Positions 1 to 12,600 of a stretch of 64,000 nucleotides of DNA are shown piece by piece. Each line of letters opens with the position of its first letter. Position 1 is the first letter of the stretch. Position numbers and translations under genes: made by a program. The stretch covers positions 4,481,861 to 4,545,860 of the forward strand of contig OY740766.1 in the NCBI GenBank assembly GCA_963513935.1. Direction: 5' to 3'. The notes under the pieces were generated by a model. The model did no database searches and had not been told where the DNA came from. It saw only the letters and a program-made list of their open reading frames with translations. Source of the DNA: Aphrophora alni. Its lineage: Eukaryota > Arthropoda > Insecta > Hemiptera > Aphrophoridae.

Positions 1-724
1 CAACCTTGAATTATTTTCTTAGTTGTAGATTTAGTTTCCAGTATAAAAATATAGAAATTTGGAAAAGTTGTTTCTTCTAAACGTTTTTATAAGTTTGGTA
101 CTATTACATTTTGTTTAAACTAGCAAACTCAAGGGTTCATTAATCTTAAATTTTCACAAATATTTGAAACAAAATCTGTAGAGCCAATTTAGATAAACTA
201 TGTATTTTTTATAAACAAGCACATGCGTAACTTTATGGTTTTTTACCGGTAACTCATAAACTGATAAATACGATATGATCAGTTCTTTTTAGGGGGGGGG
301 GGATAATATCAAAATCGTTAGTACAGATTTTTAGAAAAAATCATAAAATTGTGTTTTTTCCTTATGTCAACTTCTCCTAGTTTTGAGTTATAAAACTCAT
401 AAAAATAAGTTAAGTGATAAAAGAACTAAAATATGGCTTCAATATACCGAAGTTGAAAATTCTGTTTACGTGTTTGGGCGTAAGAAAACTTTTTTTTGTA
501 ATTTTCCCATCTATAATTATGATGGGTTAAACAATCGATGTTTAGTTTTACGCTTAAAAATCCGGTTTTAGGTACAAGAGTTCAAAATAATATTTTTTTA
601 AATTATATAGCTCCCTTTCTACCATTTCACTGTTTAACAGTCCAAAAAAGTAGAGATATTTTGAACAAATTTAGTATGTAGCTCTATTTTGGCGATGTTG
701 GGAGGAATTTGTGTTTAAACTCAA
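1..724. other. Noncoding AT-rich sequence
   Basis: No gene or repeat structure recognised apart from a poly-G run near 292-301. May be PLB1 intron or flank. Confidence 0.5.
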
Positions 725-992
725 TATACCAAGTGTCCTAAAAGTCCCACCCCCCTATTATTGTTTTATTAATGGAAATACCTTTAAAATGAGGTATCAC
801 TAAATAGGGGTTGCTATTTAAAATTCTTGACTTACCCCCAAACTACCCCATTTTGGGATTAAAGGTTGAAAATTTTGATACTTCAAAAAATGCCTCATTG
901 GTTGTCTAAACTTTCCTTAAAGCAAATCTGTCTATTTCCATTAACAATAAAATAATAATAGGGTGGGTGTGACTTTTAGGACACTTGGTATA
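725..992. mobile_element. MITE-like element with ~55-bp terminal inverted repeats
   Basis: The ends are near-identical inverted copies starting TATACCAAGTGTCCTAAAAG, running through a C-rich block and a TTATTGTTTTATT segment. About 155 bp of unique sequence lies between the arms. No ORF. TA at the borders is compatible with a Tc1/mariner-type target, but the superfamily is not established. Confidence 0.75.
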
Positions 993-2179
993 ATGGTAGC
1001 TGGTAAAAAAAATATTCTAAAATACGGCCCAAAAATTATAATATAATTTTTATCTAAATGTAGCATCTAAACAATTAATAAAACTTGTCATTCCCCCCCC
1101 CCCCCCCCCAGTATCCAGAGTTATTTGTAGAAGAAAAAATCTTATGTGGAACTGATAAAAGATAATTATTTAAAAATATAGGTCTTTTTATAATTGACAA
1201 AAAATGAAAAATTTATCTTTACAGTGTCATTAAAATTCGATTTCAATCACGAAGTTGTGAAGTAGTTTATGACAAAAGCGAAAAAATCTTAGAATCTTTT
1301 TAAATACATAAATGACGTTAAAAAGTAAAAGTCTCCCACATTCTATAATCAACTTATCCCATCATAACAAAAATCAATTGTAAAGAAAATATTATTCCAA
1401 CTACTTCCCTACAAGCGGAATACTCTTCCAGATAACAAGACGAGGTATCGATTGTATATTTCGACTGAATATAATTACGATTCGATTGTCTATCTCACGA
1501 TTTCGATGTAACGGACTCATACCGAAAGGTATAATTCAGATCGTACACAATGTCGGAAGTCTAGTTAAACAGATAATCGATTACAATACTTTAGTCCGAT
1601 ATCTCTGATTGAAATCAGTGATAATCGAATGTTGTTCCTTTGTGGTTTCCGGGATCACGATTCTGTTGGGGGTTTAAGGCCGATTCACAGTATCACCGAG
1701 TGCGTAATAAAGACCTGTTACACAGTGGTGATTCTTCCATGTTGATTTATAAAAAAGTAAAATTCTTTCTTCTTCAATTTAAAATGTAAACTATGCGAAA
1801 AAATACACAAAATTTCTTACTAATCGATCTCCAAAAACAAATAAAAACTATTTTTCACCAATCACTAATTATTGATTTTATTTTTTAGAGAGAAGTCAAC
1901 CACTACGTTTTGTTGGCATACTTTGAGAAAATCACAATTTTGCTGTTTTGTATGGTAGATACTTGAAATTTTGAGTTATCGGGGAAAAAAAAGCGTACAA
2001 GATAAACCAAAAAATTAAGACATTATAAATTTTGTTAAAATAAGTCGACGCACTCAGACTTCATTATAAAAACCACTTTTATAGATTCAGAGACCACAAA
2101 CGATGGTACCAGCAAAAAAACTTGACATTTATTTATTGACGCCACACAACTACTTATTGTAAGAAAGTAAAAAAAATAT
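993..2179. other. Noncoding sequence including a compositionally distinct block near 1430-1740
   Basis: A poly-C run lies at about 1094-1109. Positions 1430-1740 are richer in CG dinucleotides than their surroundings but give no recognisable product in any frame. Confidence 0.4.
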
Positions 2180-2825
2180 TTTGTCTACAGTTGTTGACAA
2201 AGTGGCATTTTTTTCATTTAAATTAGTTTGCAAAACTGCTGATTTCTCAACAGTTTCACTTTGCCCACTACCTTTGCTCGTTCCGAATGGCAACTGAACA
2301 AAACGAAATTTAGGTTAAGTTTATTTGAATTGATTTATAATATACAGGAAATGCCCCGTATGTAGGTTATTAATTCTTAGATGTAAAATAACATAAATAA
2401 ACAACAAAACAACGTTTTAAAGTTGAAAAAGGAAGTAATTATTCATAAAGATGATTGACAGTGTATGTACACGGAGAGTATTTTTCGTTTGCCGAGTTTC
2501 GAAACTTGCCAACCCCGTTTCCTCAACAATACACCTAAGTTATTTGTAATATTCATAAATAACCTCAGTTTTGACGTGAGGTCAAACCTCACTTTGTATT
2601 AAATTAATGTTTTATTAAATTGTGTTACTGCTGAAGTATGTTTTTTATTTGTCACAAAATAGCAACTGTAGACAAAGTATAATGTGCAATTCGTGAGCAA
2701 AGTGTCTTTTTTAAACTCGATAAATTACACGCACTCAGCAAGCCTCGTGCGTCAACATTTTTCTCTCGTTTAAAAAAGTGCCGATTTGCTCACTAGTTGC
2801 ACAAATAACTATTTGTTTACGAAGG
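2180..2825. mobile_element. Dispersed element, copy 1 (inverted relative to 27045-27828)
   Basis: Starts GTCTACAGTTGTTGACAAAG and ends near GCTCACTAGTTGCAC. The reverse complement matches 27045-27828 over most of its length, with indels. It includes a subterminal fold where the GAGCAAA / CTCGTGCGTC segments pair. No coding capacity. Confidence 0.75.
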
Positions 2826-3502
2826 AAGTATACAACTTGTTTTTAAGTTGAGTTGAAACACTCAGACATATCTTCATAAACAATGTCTGTGTGTATATTG
2901 GTACACCTGTATTTATAGTGGAATGATTATATAATTCTTATCTTTTGTGAACAGATACGTAATAGTTGATAAGATTTGATAAACAATTAGCCTATTACTT
3001 CCCCAATATACGATGTAGACTTTAGGGTAAGTTTGGAAATCGTCAAGTTTGACCATTGTTTATTAACTGATGATCACGTTTCAGGAATTGAAGAAGTCAT
3101 TTTTGACAAAATGTCCGTCGTTCGTCGAATTCATAGCGGTCACACAACTTAAGATATGATGTTTAATATAACCGATATAGTCAAAGAAATTCAGAAAAAT
3201 CTAAACAAAATGGCGGTAATTTTACCGATTTGTTGTTCATATCTCATGTGTTATACATTTAACTGATAAAGCGTTAAATTATATATAAAATTGTGCGTGT
3301 AATACAATTTGTGCCAAAATAAACAGCACCGAAATTACACGTTTAAAATGCTTTATTTTGTAACAAAGGTACAACAGTAAAATTGAAAAAAGACTTTTAG
3401 TCTTACAGAAACACATGTTTTATAGTCCTCCAATAAGTCTTAGGCAAAATTGTTAGCGTTCATGGAGATTTTGAAACAAAAGGGTTAAATCCGTTTTAGA
3501 AG

Positions 3503-4172
3503 TTCGGCCATGGTAGTTGGTGAATCTTCTCGGAAAATCCTTTCCTTCATTATTCCCCAAACATCGAAGTTCGGCCATGGTAGTTGGTGGATCTTCTCGG
3601 AAAATGCTTTCCTTCATTATTCTCCAAACATCGAAGTTCGGCCATGGCAGTTGGTGGATCTTCTTGGAAAATGCTTTCCTTCATTATTCCCCAAACATCG
3701 AAGTTCGGCCATGGCAGTTGGTGGATCTTCTTGGAAAATGCTTTCCTTCATTATTCCCCAAACATCGAAGTTCTGCCATGGTAGTTGGTGGATCTTCTCG
3801 GAAAATGCTTTCCTTCATTATTCCCCAAACATCGAAGTTCGGCCATGGCAGTTGGTGGATCTTCTTGGAAAATGCTTTCCTTCATTATTCCCCAAACATC
3901 GAAGTTCGGCCATGGCAGTTGGTGGATCTTCTTGGAAAATGCTTTCCTTCATTATTCCCCAAACATCGAAGTTCGGCCATGGCAGTTGGTGGATCTTCTT
4001 GGAAAATGCTTTCCTTCATTATTCCCCAAACATCGAAGTTCTGCCATGGTAGTTGGTGGATCTTCTCGGAAAATGCTTTCCTTCATTATTCCCCAAACAT
4101 CGAAGTTCTGCCATGGTAGTTGGTGCATCTTCTCGGAAAATCCTTTTCTTCGTCATTCCTCAAACATTGACA
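3503..4172 (+). repeat. 67-bp minisatellite, exactly ten copies
   Basis: Units begin at 3503 and recur every 67 bp to 4106, ending 4172 (670 bp). Each starts TTCGGCCATGG or TTCTGCCATGG and ends CAAACATCGAAG. Copies differ by a few substitutions; the first and last are most divergent. Because 67 is not a multiple of 3 and the unit lacks forward stops, all three forward frames stay open, which explains the overlapping ORFs seen here. Confidence 0.95.
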
Positions 4173-5915
4173 TCTTATGACGAGAGATAAGGATAATGCG
4201 GTGTGTATGGAAAATCTGTTCCTCGAGTGGTTGCCGAAGCATACCAAGAATGTTTAATGCCGTGTAAAATGGCTGAAACAACTGAGACTAAAATCCAGGT
4301 TTCTATCACGATAAAACTTTGTGAGATCTCTTACAAAATGTTGAATGATTTTCTCCTCTGTAACGTACTTGGTTTACAGTATTCCCGTTTCATTTTCAAC
4401 GAAATAAGTACCCAATATTCACCTACATATCACAGCTAACGTTTATTCGCTTACTTATTAGTGGCTTCTCTGCGTCAATATCAAGACATGATATCCAACA
4501 AAACGTGTTTGCTTGATGAAACCATTTAAATGAAAATGGCTTTCATCTGAACCATAAATTGTATAGGAACCAAGGTTTTAGTATTCCATTATTACATTGA
4601 GACTAGTTTGTACCAACCATTCAATGGTTGACCAGTTTTAATTTTAAACTTAAATACGCAAAGATTCTTAAACATTCTTCTTACAGATGTACCCCTGATG
4701 TTCATATTAAATGATATCCAGTACAGGCTTTTTCTGGGACTGTAAGACTTTCTGAAGATATCTAATATGGTTTTCATCTAATTGGTTGCCAATTTGTTGA
4801 CATCATAATACGAAAATATTTGACCTTTTGAATTCCCATTTACATCTATATTTGACAGCAATGATGCAGCTGGAAGTAGTTATATATATATTTAAGGAGA
4901 GATAAATATGCCCACTGCAGTGTAGATTAAAGAGCAGCTCTTGAATATTTGAAAGTGTAAAGTTAGTCTGATAGTGGAATATTATACAACACAGAATGTA
5001 TTGAAAACTGTTGCAAAGAAGAGATGAAAGGGAGTATATATAATCTGTAAGAGAACTAATTAGAGGGGGTTTGAATTCAATTGCTGTTTGTTATAAAACA
5101 AAAAGTATCTTTAAATGTACTTATGTGACAATTGTAGAAGTTTTATGATGTAAACACAAAAAAACACTCTTTTTTCAAAAATAATGTAAAAAAATAATTT
5201 TAATGGCCGTCTATTATCCGACGGTTTCTCGTCTGCGGTATGTGTGGAGTCATCTGAGATAATACTAATCACGTCGGTTGGACAGCCAGTACACACTTCC
5301 CGTTGTGTCAAAATACTACCTATACTACGGAATTTTTCAAAAAAATATTGCTTTTTTGGCGGATTCTTGTGTAATTGTTCCTGAAAATCAGTATAAATTA
5401 ACGCTAAATTTGGACTACCCACACAAACTATTCCATATGTACGGGAATATTGCTCTACTATAAAAACAAATGTTTGGGGGGGGGGGTTTGTGAAAACAAT
5501 TATAGCGTAAACTAACCTCAAACTAGAAATTAGACATTAAGTTCTTAATAAAGACTGTCAACATTTTATGCAATTTGAATTTATTTACTCTTAAACAATG
5601 CTCTGTGATTTATTAACATAGCTGCTACACTTATGTAAATGTGTTCTAATTCGCAGTTTTCGTAGTTATGTTTCGTGAAAATAAACGAGTTTGTCGTGTG
5701 TGACAAAAGAGCATATTTCAATAGATTACTTCAGCTTTTTGAATGTTTTATTCTATTTATTTTATTACCGTCCATCACGCAACGTGAGATAGTAATATTC
5801 ATTGACCAAGAAGTAAAAGTAACTACTACAGCTACTGTACAATTGAACAAAACACCATTTCTAGAGAGACAAAATCGAAGTTATATTTGTTTGTATATGT
5901 CTTGCTCCTTGCATT
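4173..5915. other. Noncoding sequence
   Basis: No gene recognised. A moderately GC-richer stretch at 5200-5420 is open on the minus strand but has no recognisable domain. A poly-G run lies near 5474-5486. Confidence 0.4.
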
Positions 5916-5924
5916 GTGATGGTG

Positions 5925-6513
5925 GAATACCGGTCAATTGCGGACACATCATTAAAGCGGTCAATTGAGGACACTAGGGATTACTGCTACCTGACAAGAG
6001 TTTGACAGGTCTCTGCAAATATTTCAATACTGGAAAGTTGCGGACACTATCTTCTGGAAAAATAAAGAAGTAATGTGACTAATACAACAACAGCTTTGAC
6101 TGGCGGACTGGCGGACTGGCGAAATGTCTCAGCCCTTTATATAGGGTCTACGGGCCTGGCTTGTTGCACTGTGTGAATAATCGTGAAATATTTGGCAGTT
6201 TCCTGTGACTCATAGTGGGGAGAAAGCGAGCCTACCTCGGCTCGTTTCCCGCTTACCAGCTCCTTCGCGCGGGAATAACAACGTTTAACAAATGTAATCT
6301 CATTACAAATCTCTATTACATTATACTCTTTAGAAACCACGTGTTTCGTTCTTACAATCAATTGATAGTCAAAACGCTGCTTTGAACGGGAATTCTGTTT
6401 GTACCTGTTGTACCTGTAAAACCCTTTTCAGGTAGCAGTAGTCCTTGTTGTCCGCAATTGCCCGCTTTAATGATGTGTCCGCAATTGTCCGTGTTCGCAA
6501 TTGACCGGACACC
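5925..6513. mobile_element. TIR transposon/MITE with 9-bp target duplication
   Basis: The direct repeat GTGATGGTG flanks it at 5916-5924 and 6514-6522. The inverted ends carry CCGGTCAATTGCG and repeated CAATTGCGGACAC motifs, then GGACACTAGGGATTACTGC-like arms that mirror CAGTAGTCCTTG on the right. The interior includes a 9-bp triplication (GGCGGACT) near 6101. No intact transposase. An 8-9 bp duplication fits hAT- or Mutator-like mobilisation; the superfamily is inferred only. Confidence 0.8.
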
Positions 6514-8110
6514 GTGATGGTGTACCATTTATTGGTAACAGAGTAAATATTATGTTAACCCAAGAGGTATGTAATCCCACTTAGGTTAGCTGCCCTATCC
6601 GAAAATAAACGGATATTTACCCCACAACTGGTTAACCTCGGTGGCGGAAATATCGCAGTAAACTATCCCACTAATAACTATCACAAACTATATTACAAAT
6701 ATATAATAACAAAAAACATACTTTGAAATACAGTGAAAAATATACACTTCCATTTTCTGGTACTGCATTAAATTTTGTTGTCGCATTTCGGATCAAAATC
6801 ATTTTTAAAAGCTAGTTTCGTAATTTTAAAAGCTAGTACGTAAATAGCTTTTGAAAATGTTGATCATCCGAAACGCGTCACAGAAGTTAAGAAAATGCTG
6901 AACTTGGAAAAAGAATCTCCTAAAATTAATCCATTGAATTGGTTAATCCTGTATATGAAAACGTTGCAAAGGTTTTTAGGTTTTCTTGTACAATTAATTG
7001 TTATTTTGCATAATTTATTAACAAGAAAACAAGGTCCATATTCGGTCTATATTGTTACAATCTTCTTAATTTAAGTGCTTTTCATGGATAACGTAAACTT
7101 TGAAACATCGTAAACAGTTTGTTTGAACTGATTTTTAAATGTTTGCAGACTTAAAGACTTAACGTGTTAAGAAGCTCTTTTTAAGAACCGGTTTTACAGG
7201 AGGTATTGGCTTTAAACGTTTAGTATAATTGTATGGAAGATTACTATGTTTTTCATTTCATGATCCTTCGGTAGAGAACGAAACATGGTTCACCGATCTT
7301 GCATGGGTCAGAGTTACCTAATCAGTGCGAGATATTTAGCGAAAGTTTTCTTTCACTTTTGGTGATTATTTATAAACTTGAAACTGCTACATGAGACATA
7401 CACAGATATACGTGAGTTTTAGTAGGTCTTATCGTTGCATGACCTCCTAATAATAGATCTGAAAGTTTCGAATTACTTTGATAATTTTGCACGTCTAAAT
7501 ATCCCAAGTACAACACTTTTTTAAATAATTATAATTTTTTAAATTATCAATATAAAGAGAATATAATCAATACTTAGGTAGAATTTAGGTTTTGGTTTAA
7601 TCGAGCATTTTGCATCATTTGTGTAAATAAAAACTACACGACGTTTTGAGATTATAAAGCCACTCTCTTTATCAAGTGATAAACGTAGAATATGGATCAC
7701 GAAACTTGTAAAAAACGCTAACATAACCGAGAACCGTCTAAGAAAGCAAAGAAAGAAAACCAGAACTAAAGCAGTGGAAATAAGTAAAACTAGATAAAAA
7801 CATAATCTGAAAGTTACAGAGCTACACATTAAACGAGAAACTACACAGGTCAACTAGCTAAACAGTTTTTGTATGCCAAACTAACAGATTTTTAAAAGTG
7901 ATGAAATGAGGCAGAAATATTGTATCGACTAAATAAATAAGAATGTTACATATTCATTGTTATTAATTTCTTTACGTAAAAATTTGTAGTCAAATTAATT
8001 ATACTGTTATGTATATGTCAGTATAATAACTAATGAGGAAACAGTATTGTTTCAAAGCTTCGTGAATTTCTTAACGAATGAACATTTGAATTATATATAT
8101 CTCAGTCTAT
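6514..8110. other. Noncoding sequence
   Basis: Contains a degenerate inverted pair at about 6778-6882 whose right arm has GAAAC-GC-GUC, like the hammerhead-like elements elsewhere. No gene recognised. Confidence 0.4.
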
Positions 8111-8115
8111 CTTGA

Positions 8116-8140
8116 CAATAGGAACAGTCTAATTGTTTGA
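8116..8140. repeat. 25-bp conserved flank of CCTAA array (left copy)
   Basis: CAATAGGAACAGTCTAATTG continuing to TTTGA, directly abutting the CCTAA array. Its exact reverse complement abuts the TTAGG array at 16046-16070. Confidence 0.9.
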
Positions 8141-8270
8141 CCTAACCTAACCTAACCTAACCTAACCTAACCTAACCTAACCTAACCTAACCTAACCTAA
8201 CCTAACCTAACCTAACCTAACCTAACCTAACCTAACCTAACCTAACCTAACCTAACCTAACCTAACCTAA
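8141..8270 (-). repeat. Interstitial telomere-like array, (CCTAA)26
   Basis: 130 bp of perfect CCTAA units (TTAGG on the minus strand). TTAGG is the usual arthropod telomere repeat. It lies well inside the sequence, so it is not a terminus here. Sequence to its right (8271-8370) is similar to 33757-33856. Confidence 0.97.
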
Positions 8271-8370
8271 GGCTATTAGAGTATTCAAGGCTAAGGATCT
8301 TCATTTTATCTTCCTTTTTTTGTAAGGGGATGATGACGTAGACATTTTTTACCTTCAAACAACAAAAAAA

Positions 8371-9444
8371 AGCTCATGATATAAGAGCCGAGGTACAATC
8401 CATCATGGAAATAATAGTGCTAAATTTGAACTTAATTTGTCTTTAGTAATTATCAGAAAACTATATTTCTTATGCCATTGTAATGAGTATCAAATCTTTC
8501 AAGCGTTTTATTATATGCTAGTTTTTTGAAATCTATAAAAAAATTGCGAGAAACACTAATTAATTATACACTGCGGAAATAATTTATTATTAGCATAACC
8601 GATAAGAACGTCTGCATGTCTTACATGTTCTTACAATGTTTCTAATTAAAAAACATTTTTTTATATATTGCGATAATCTTAGATTTAATGTTATATATTG
8701 CATTATAACATCGAGCTTTAGGCGTACAATGAGGTATGTTTAGAGTTGGTATGTCCAATATAAAGCCAATATTGTCGCCCTGTTTTATTATATTTTATTG
8801 TCACTATTTTTTTTTTCCTTTTTCAGTGGTAATTAAATTCTGAATATAGTCCATTTTACGCTTTACATGTTTCATTATTTAAAAGACAAAATAAATAATA
8901 AAATAATAACGATAAAAACCAATGAGATACATTTACCTAACCACATGTCTAAAACTCGTTGTTAAAATTGTAATATGGAACATAGGTTGGTACGACTGGT
9001 AAATATATTTTCTTTAAATCGATAGAGTTACCGGCAATGTTTTATGTATTTCAGAAAAAAAACGATATGGAAGTTTCTTTTTGTCAGTTTAAATTGTCTT
9101 AAGAATTTTTATTTTTTTTTAACAACTACTAAAAATGTCATTTAAGTTCGTGTAAAACATTATTGTTAAAGTATTTAAATCAAAGATATACTGTTTGTTA
9201 ATAACTGTTCCTCGTTAAATTAACTTGTTTTCATGTCATTTTAGATTTATATAATTATTATTCAATATGCAATCTTAGTTAGATTTACGTGGTAGTACTA
9301 ATCTATAGTATTTAATGCAAGAAGAACTTCGGTTTAGAATAAGGAAAACTCAGGGAATAATGTAATCTTTAAAAAAACGAAAGTTTTACAAAAAAAAAAA
9401 AAATTCTCTACTAAAATCTGTAATTAAATCCCATTGTCACTCAC
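8371..9444. other. Noncoding, start of PLB1-like intron 4 (minus strand)
   Basis: AT-rich with A/T homopolymers; no exon recognised. Confidence 0.4.
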
Positions 9445-9604
9445 CTAGCACAGGTACAAGGTTTACAAAAGTTCTGGGAAGTTTCTCTTGAAGGTAGTCT
9501 AAAGCTATTTTTAGTTTTCTACTATGAGCTCTTGGTGTAGTCCCCGCCTTATCGTAGCACTGACCCGAACAGAGATCGTTAGCACCGAAAAATAACGTTA
9601 TCAG
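9445..9604 (-). CDS. PLB1: PLB1-like coding exon 4 (GxND block)
   Basis: A TTTTTCCAG acceptor precedes 9604 and a GTGAGT donor follows 9445. It carries 53 codons plus one base: LITLFFGANDLC, then a Cys-containing loop, then LPRTFVNLVPVL. GAND is block III of SGNH lipases (the Asn contributes to the oxyanion hole). The Asp that normally follows the VPVL segment would be split by the next intron. No convincing exon 5 is visible between 9444 and 1, so either the next intron exceeds 9 kb or a short exon was missed. Confidence 0.9.
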
Positions 9605-12600
9605 CTGGAAAAACAACAAAATATCAGCTGTAAAAACAACTAAAATATCAGCTGTAAAAACAACTAAAATATCGGCTGTTAAACAACGAAATATCAGCTG
9701 TTAAAGAATAAAATTATTAAAGCAATATCCGCTATAGTAACTATCAAATATCAGGTAACAAAACAATGAAATAACAAAAACAATATCAACTGTAAAATCA
9801 ATAAAATGTCAAAAACAACGTTAGATTTAAACCCACAAAAATAAAAAAATAAAATATAAGAGAATATCTATGAAAATTGTATGTTCCAAAATAAAAACAT
9901 AAGTATATTAGTAACAAAGGTAAAATTAATGTAATAACTACAATAGTATTTGCAATATACATATTTGTTTTCGCCATTCCGACTACTGAATAATAATTAA
10001 ATATATTATAAGACTTACCGTCACAATAGTCTAGTTTGTCTGTAGTTATCTCACTACGGCCGTTTCGGCTATTCAGCCATTTTCAAGTGTTATGCGGGTA
10101 TTACCGTTGTCTTAGTTTAAAATAGAAATTACGAACACACGACACATAACAAACACACAAGTTCTTTAAACATTTAAAACATTTAAAACATGATGTAGTA
10201 GGCCCACTGTCACAACGCGTACTCTAACGTACACAACGTCATACCCGCATAACACTTGAAAATGGCTGAATAGCCGAAACGGCCGTAGTGAGATAACTAC
10301 AGACAAACTAGACTATTGTGACGGTAAGTCTTATAATATATTTAAGTATTTGCAAACAGAAAAAACACCAATATTAGACGAAAAACATAATAATATCATA
10401 TCATTTCCATCTCTAAACAACATTATAATAATAATAGAAATATATTTTATTTCAGTAAAATAATAATAACAATATCAACTATAAACACAATAAAATATCA
10501 CAATATCACCTGTAAATATTGAACTTGACTTTTAAAATGGTATAAATGATAGAATAAAACTTGAACACAAATTCTCACAAATAGTATTTTTATTTATTCA
10601 AACACGTTTCAACGATAAATTCGCCATCTTCAGTGATACAAGACTTACAATAACGTCTTAACAAGTGAATAAACATACTATTTGTGAAAATTTGTAATCA
10701 AGTTTTATTCTGTCAAATATTACCTGTAACGACTTTAAAATAACAATATAAAGTATAAACACAACTATTAATTATTAGATGTAAAATTACAAAATAACTG
10801 TAACAATATTAACTGTAAAAATAATCTATAAACAACATTATTTCACCTGTAATACATTAAAATTAAAGTAACTATCACCTGCGAAAACAGTAACAAATTC
10901 ATCTTTGTGAGGTAGTCACAATCCGGTTTTGTGTGCATGTTACAATTGAGGATGGTGATTTGGTGGTCTGTCATTTGTATTGCACAAATAAATTTTTTTT
11001 TGTGTGGAAAATTGTGTTTTCTTTCATAGGTGATTAAATTTTCCACTAGTGTAGCTCATTACTTTTGATTTGAAATTCATCTGTCAAAACAACAGATTAA
11101 CAACAACAGCTCAAACATTAAGGGAGGGTTTGTATAACATTGTTAAACATTTGTGTTCCAAAAGGAAAGTTTTTTAGTCATTCTATATACAAAATTATTG
11201 GAACCTATTTCTATTGATATGTAACTCTAAATTCCCAAATATATATTATATGTAACACTTTTTTTTCACGTATACATGTATACAGAGTGTTCGAAAAATG
11301 TGGGGCAATAATTTACGTAGTGATTCCTTGGGTCAAAACAAGCAAAAAAGTTTATATAGACATATGTCCTATCTCGTTTCGTTTAGCGTCTGTCTGTCTG
11401 TATGTGTTTTTTACAAAATAATTCATAACTCCTTAACGGTTTGAGTTTCAGCGTTAAGATTCTGCACACATGTTCATCTTATTCGCCGCTATCTTTGTGC
11501 AGAATATGAATAAAAAATCTTAAACAGTTTCAAAATGGCGACTATTTTTAATATTTGACAGCAAATTTCACGAAAACCGTTCATTTTACAACAAAAAAAA
11601 ATGCAAGATACATAAAATGTAGTAAGTTTTATGGAGATTCAAACGATATCTTATTAAGCTTATTTTGGACGAAGAATAACAGAGAAATTAATTTCTTCCT
11701 TGCTATACCTACAGTTTTCTCCATTTAAACAATGTTAAAACTGTAACAAATATCATAAAATCACAAAAGTCTTGTTTCTTTAAAAAGTGTTCATTTTGTA
11801 CATGTTTGAAAATAAAATAATATTTATATATTGATAATTTGTGATTGTATGTATATATGTATACATGAAAAATATTGTACACATACACACACATGAAAAA
11901 TTATTATTAATGAAATTTAAAAACAGATTCTGAAATATTGTCTCATTTTATTTTCCCCATTGTTGTTTAAAGCCAAAAAAACCTGTCATCATTTTCTAAC
12001 TTTAGTTATAAACTAGATCTCAATGTTATAATGAAACATGCCCTCGTTAAAACTAACATCACAGCCTTAATGTAACCGTGTTTATTTTAAATTGGAAACT
12101 TTGTAAGAATACACATTACTAAGACATACGGAAGTAATTTTTCATAATACATTATCTGTTACAATAGTAATAAATTCATTTCGTAATTTAAAATTAATTA
12201 GGTCACCCTCAATGAATAATCTATATTGTAAGAAATTTTCTTCTGTTTAAAATTCCGTAAAATATTATGTTTTCTAGCAATTACTGAGAAAGTAATTTAA
12301 GTTTATTTAAAAAAATAATCTTAGGGGATTAAAAGTAAATATGGAACCAAAGGTTTTCCTCCTCTTGGTTTCCAGATATATTATTATATTTCAAATTTTG
12401 TAGGTTACATGTTTATTACAAAATGTGGATGAAGTACTGGTATTTTATTACTTAACATCTTTCCACTCTGATAAACATATCATAATAAGATTAATATATA
12501 TTGTATAACATTACTTCTCAATAAATCTCTTGTGAGCTCTCTAAGCAGTAACCGTAATAACGGAACCACGATGTGTTATTACCGAAATTAAGCCACTGTA

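Larger units (their letters stand above)
9997..10345. mobile_element. Inverted dimer with two outward hammerhead-like motifs (family F3)
   Basis: Arms of about 105 bp, nearly perfect inverted repeats: the left starts TTAAATATATTATAAGAC and the right ends GTCTTATAATATATTTAA, enclosing about 135 bp. Each arm holds a hammerhead-like core near its inner end. Such core-bearing tails are known from Penelope-like retroelements; the element class is inferred from the related 22145-22798 copy. Confidence 0.8.

Noticed and set aside
3510..4180. Long repetitive open frames of 66-200 codons
   Set aside because: They are the three forward frames of one 67-bp minisatellite; no start context, splice evidence or domain.
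5111..5521. 136-codon minus-strand frame
   Set aside because: No recognisable domain; starts and ends in AT-rich and poly-G sequence. Possibly a transposon relic but unsupported.
6778..6882. Inverted pair with GAAAC-GC-GUC on the plus strand
   Set aside because: Stem II and the CUGANGA box cannot be formed convincingly; mentioned only as a degenerate relative.
7240..7350. Missing PLB1-like exon 5
   Set aside because: A short Cys-containing minus-strand frame is present, but it lacks the family motifs expected after VPVL and the splice sites do not fit the required phase.
7630..7700. Additional hammerhead-like sequence around ACGACGTTTTGAG
   Set aside because: Box and stem order could not be matched; GAAA is replaced by AAAA and CUGANGA is absent.
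8141..8270. True chromosome end
   Set aside because: Non-repeat sequence continues on both sides, so the array is interstitial.
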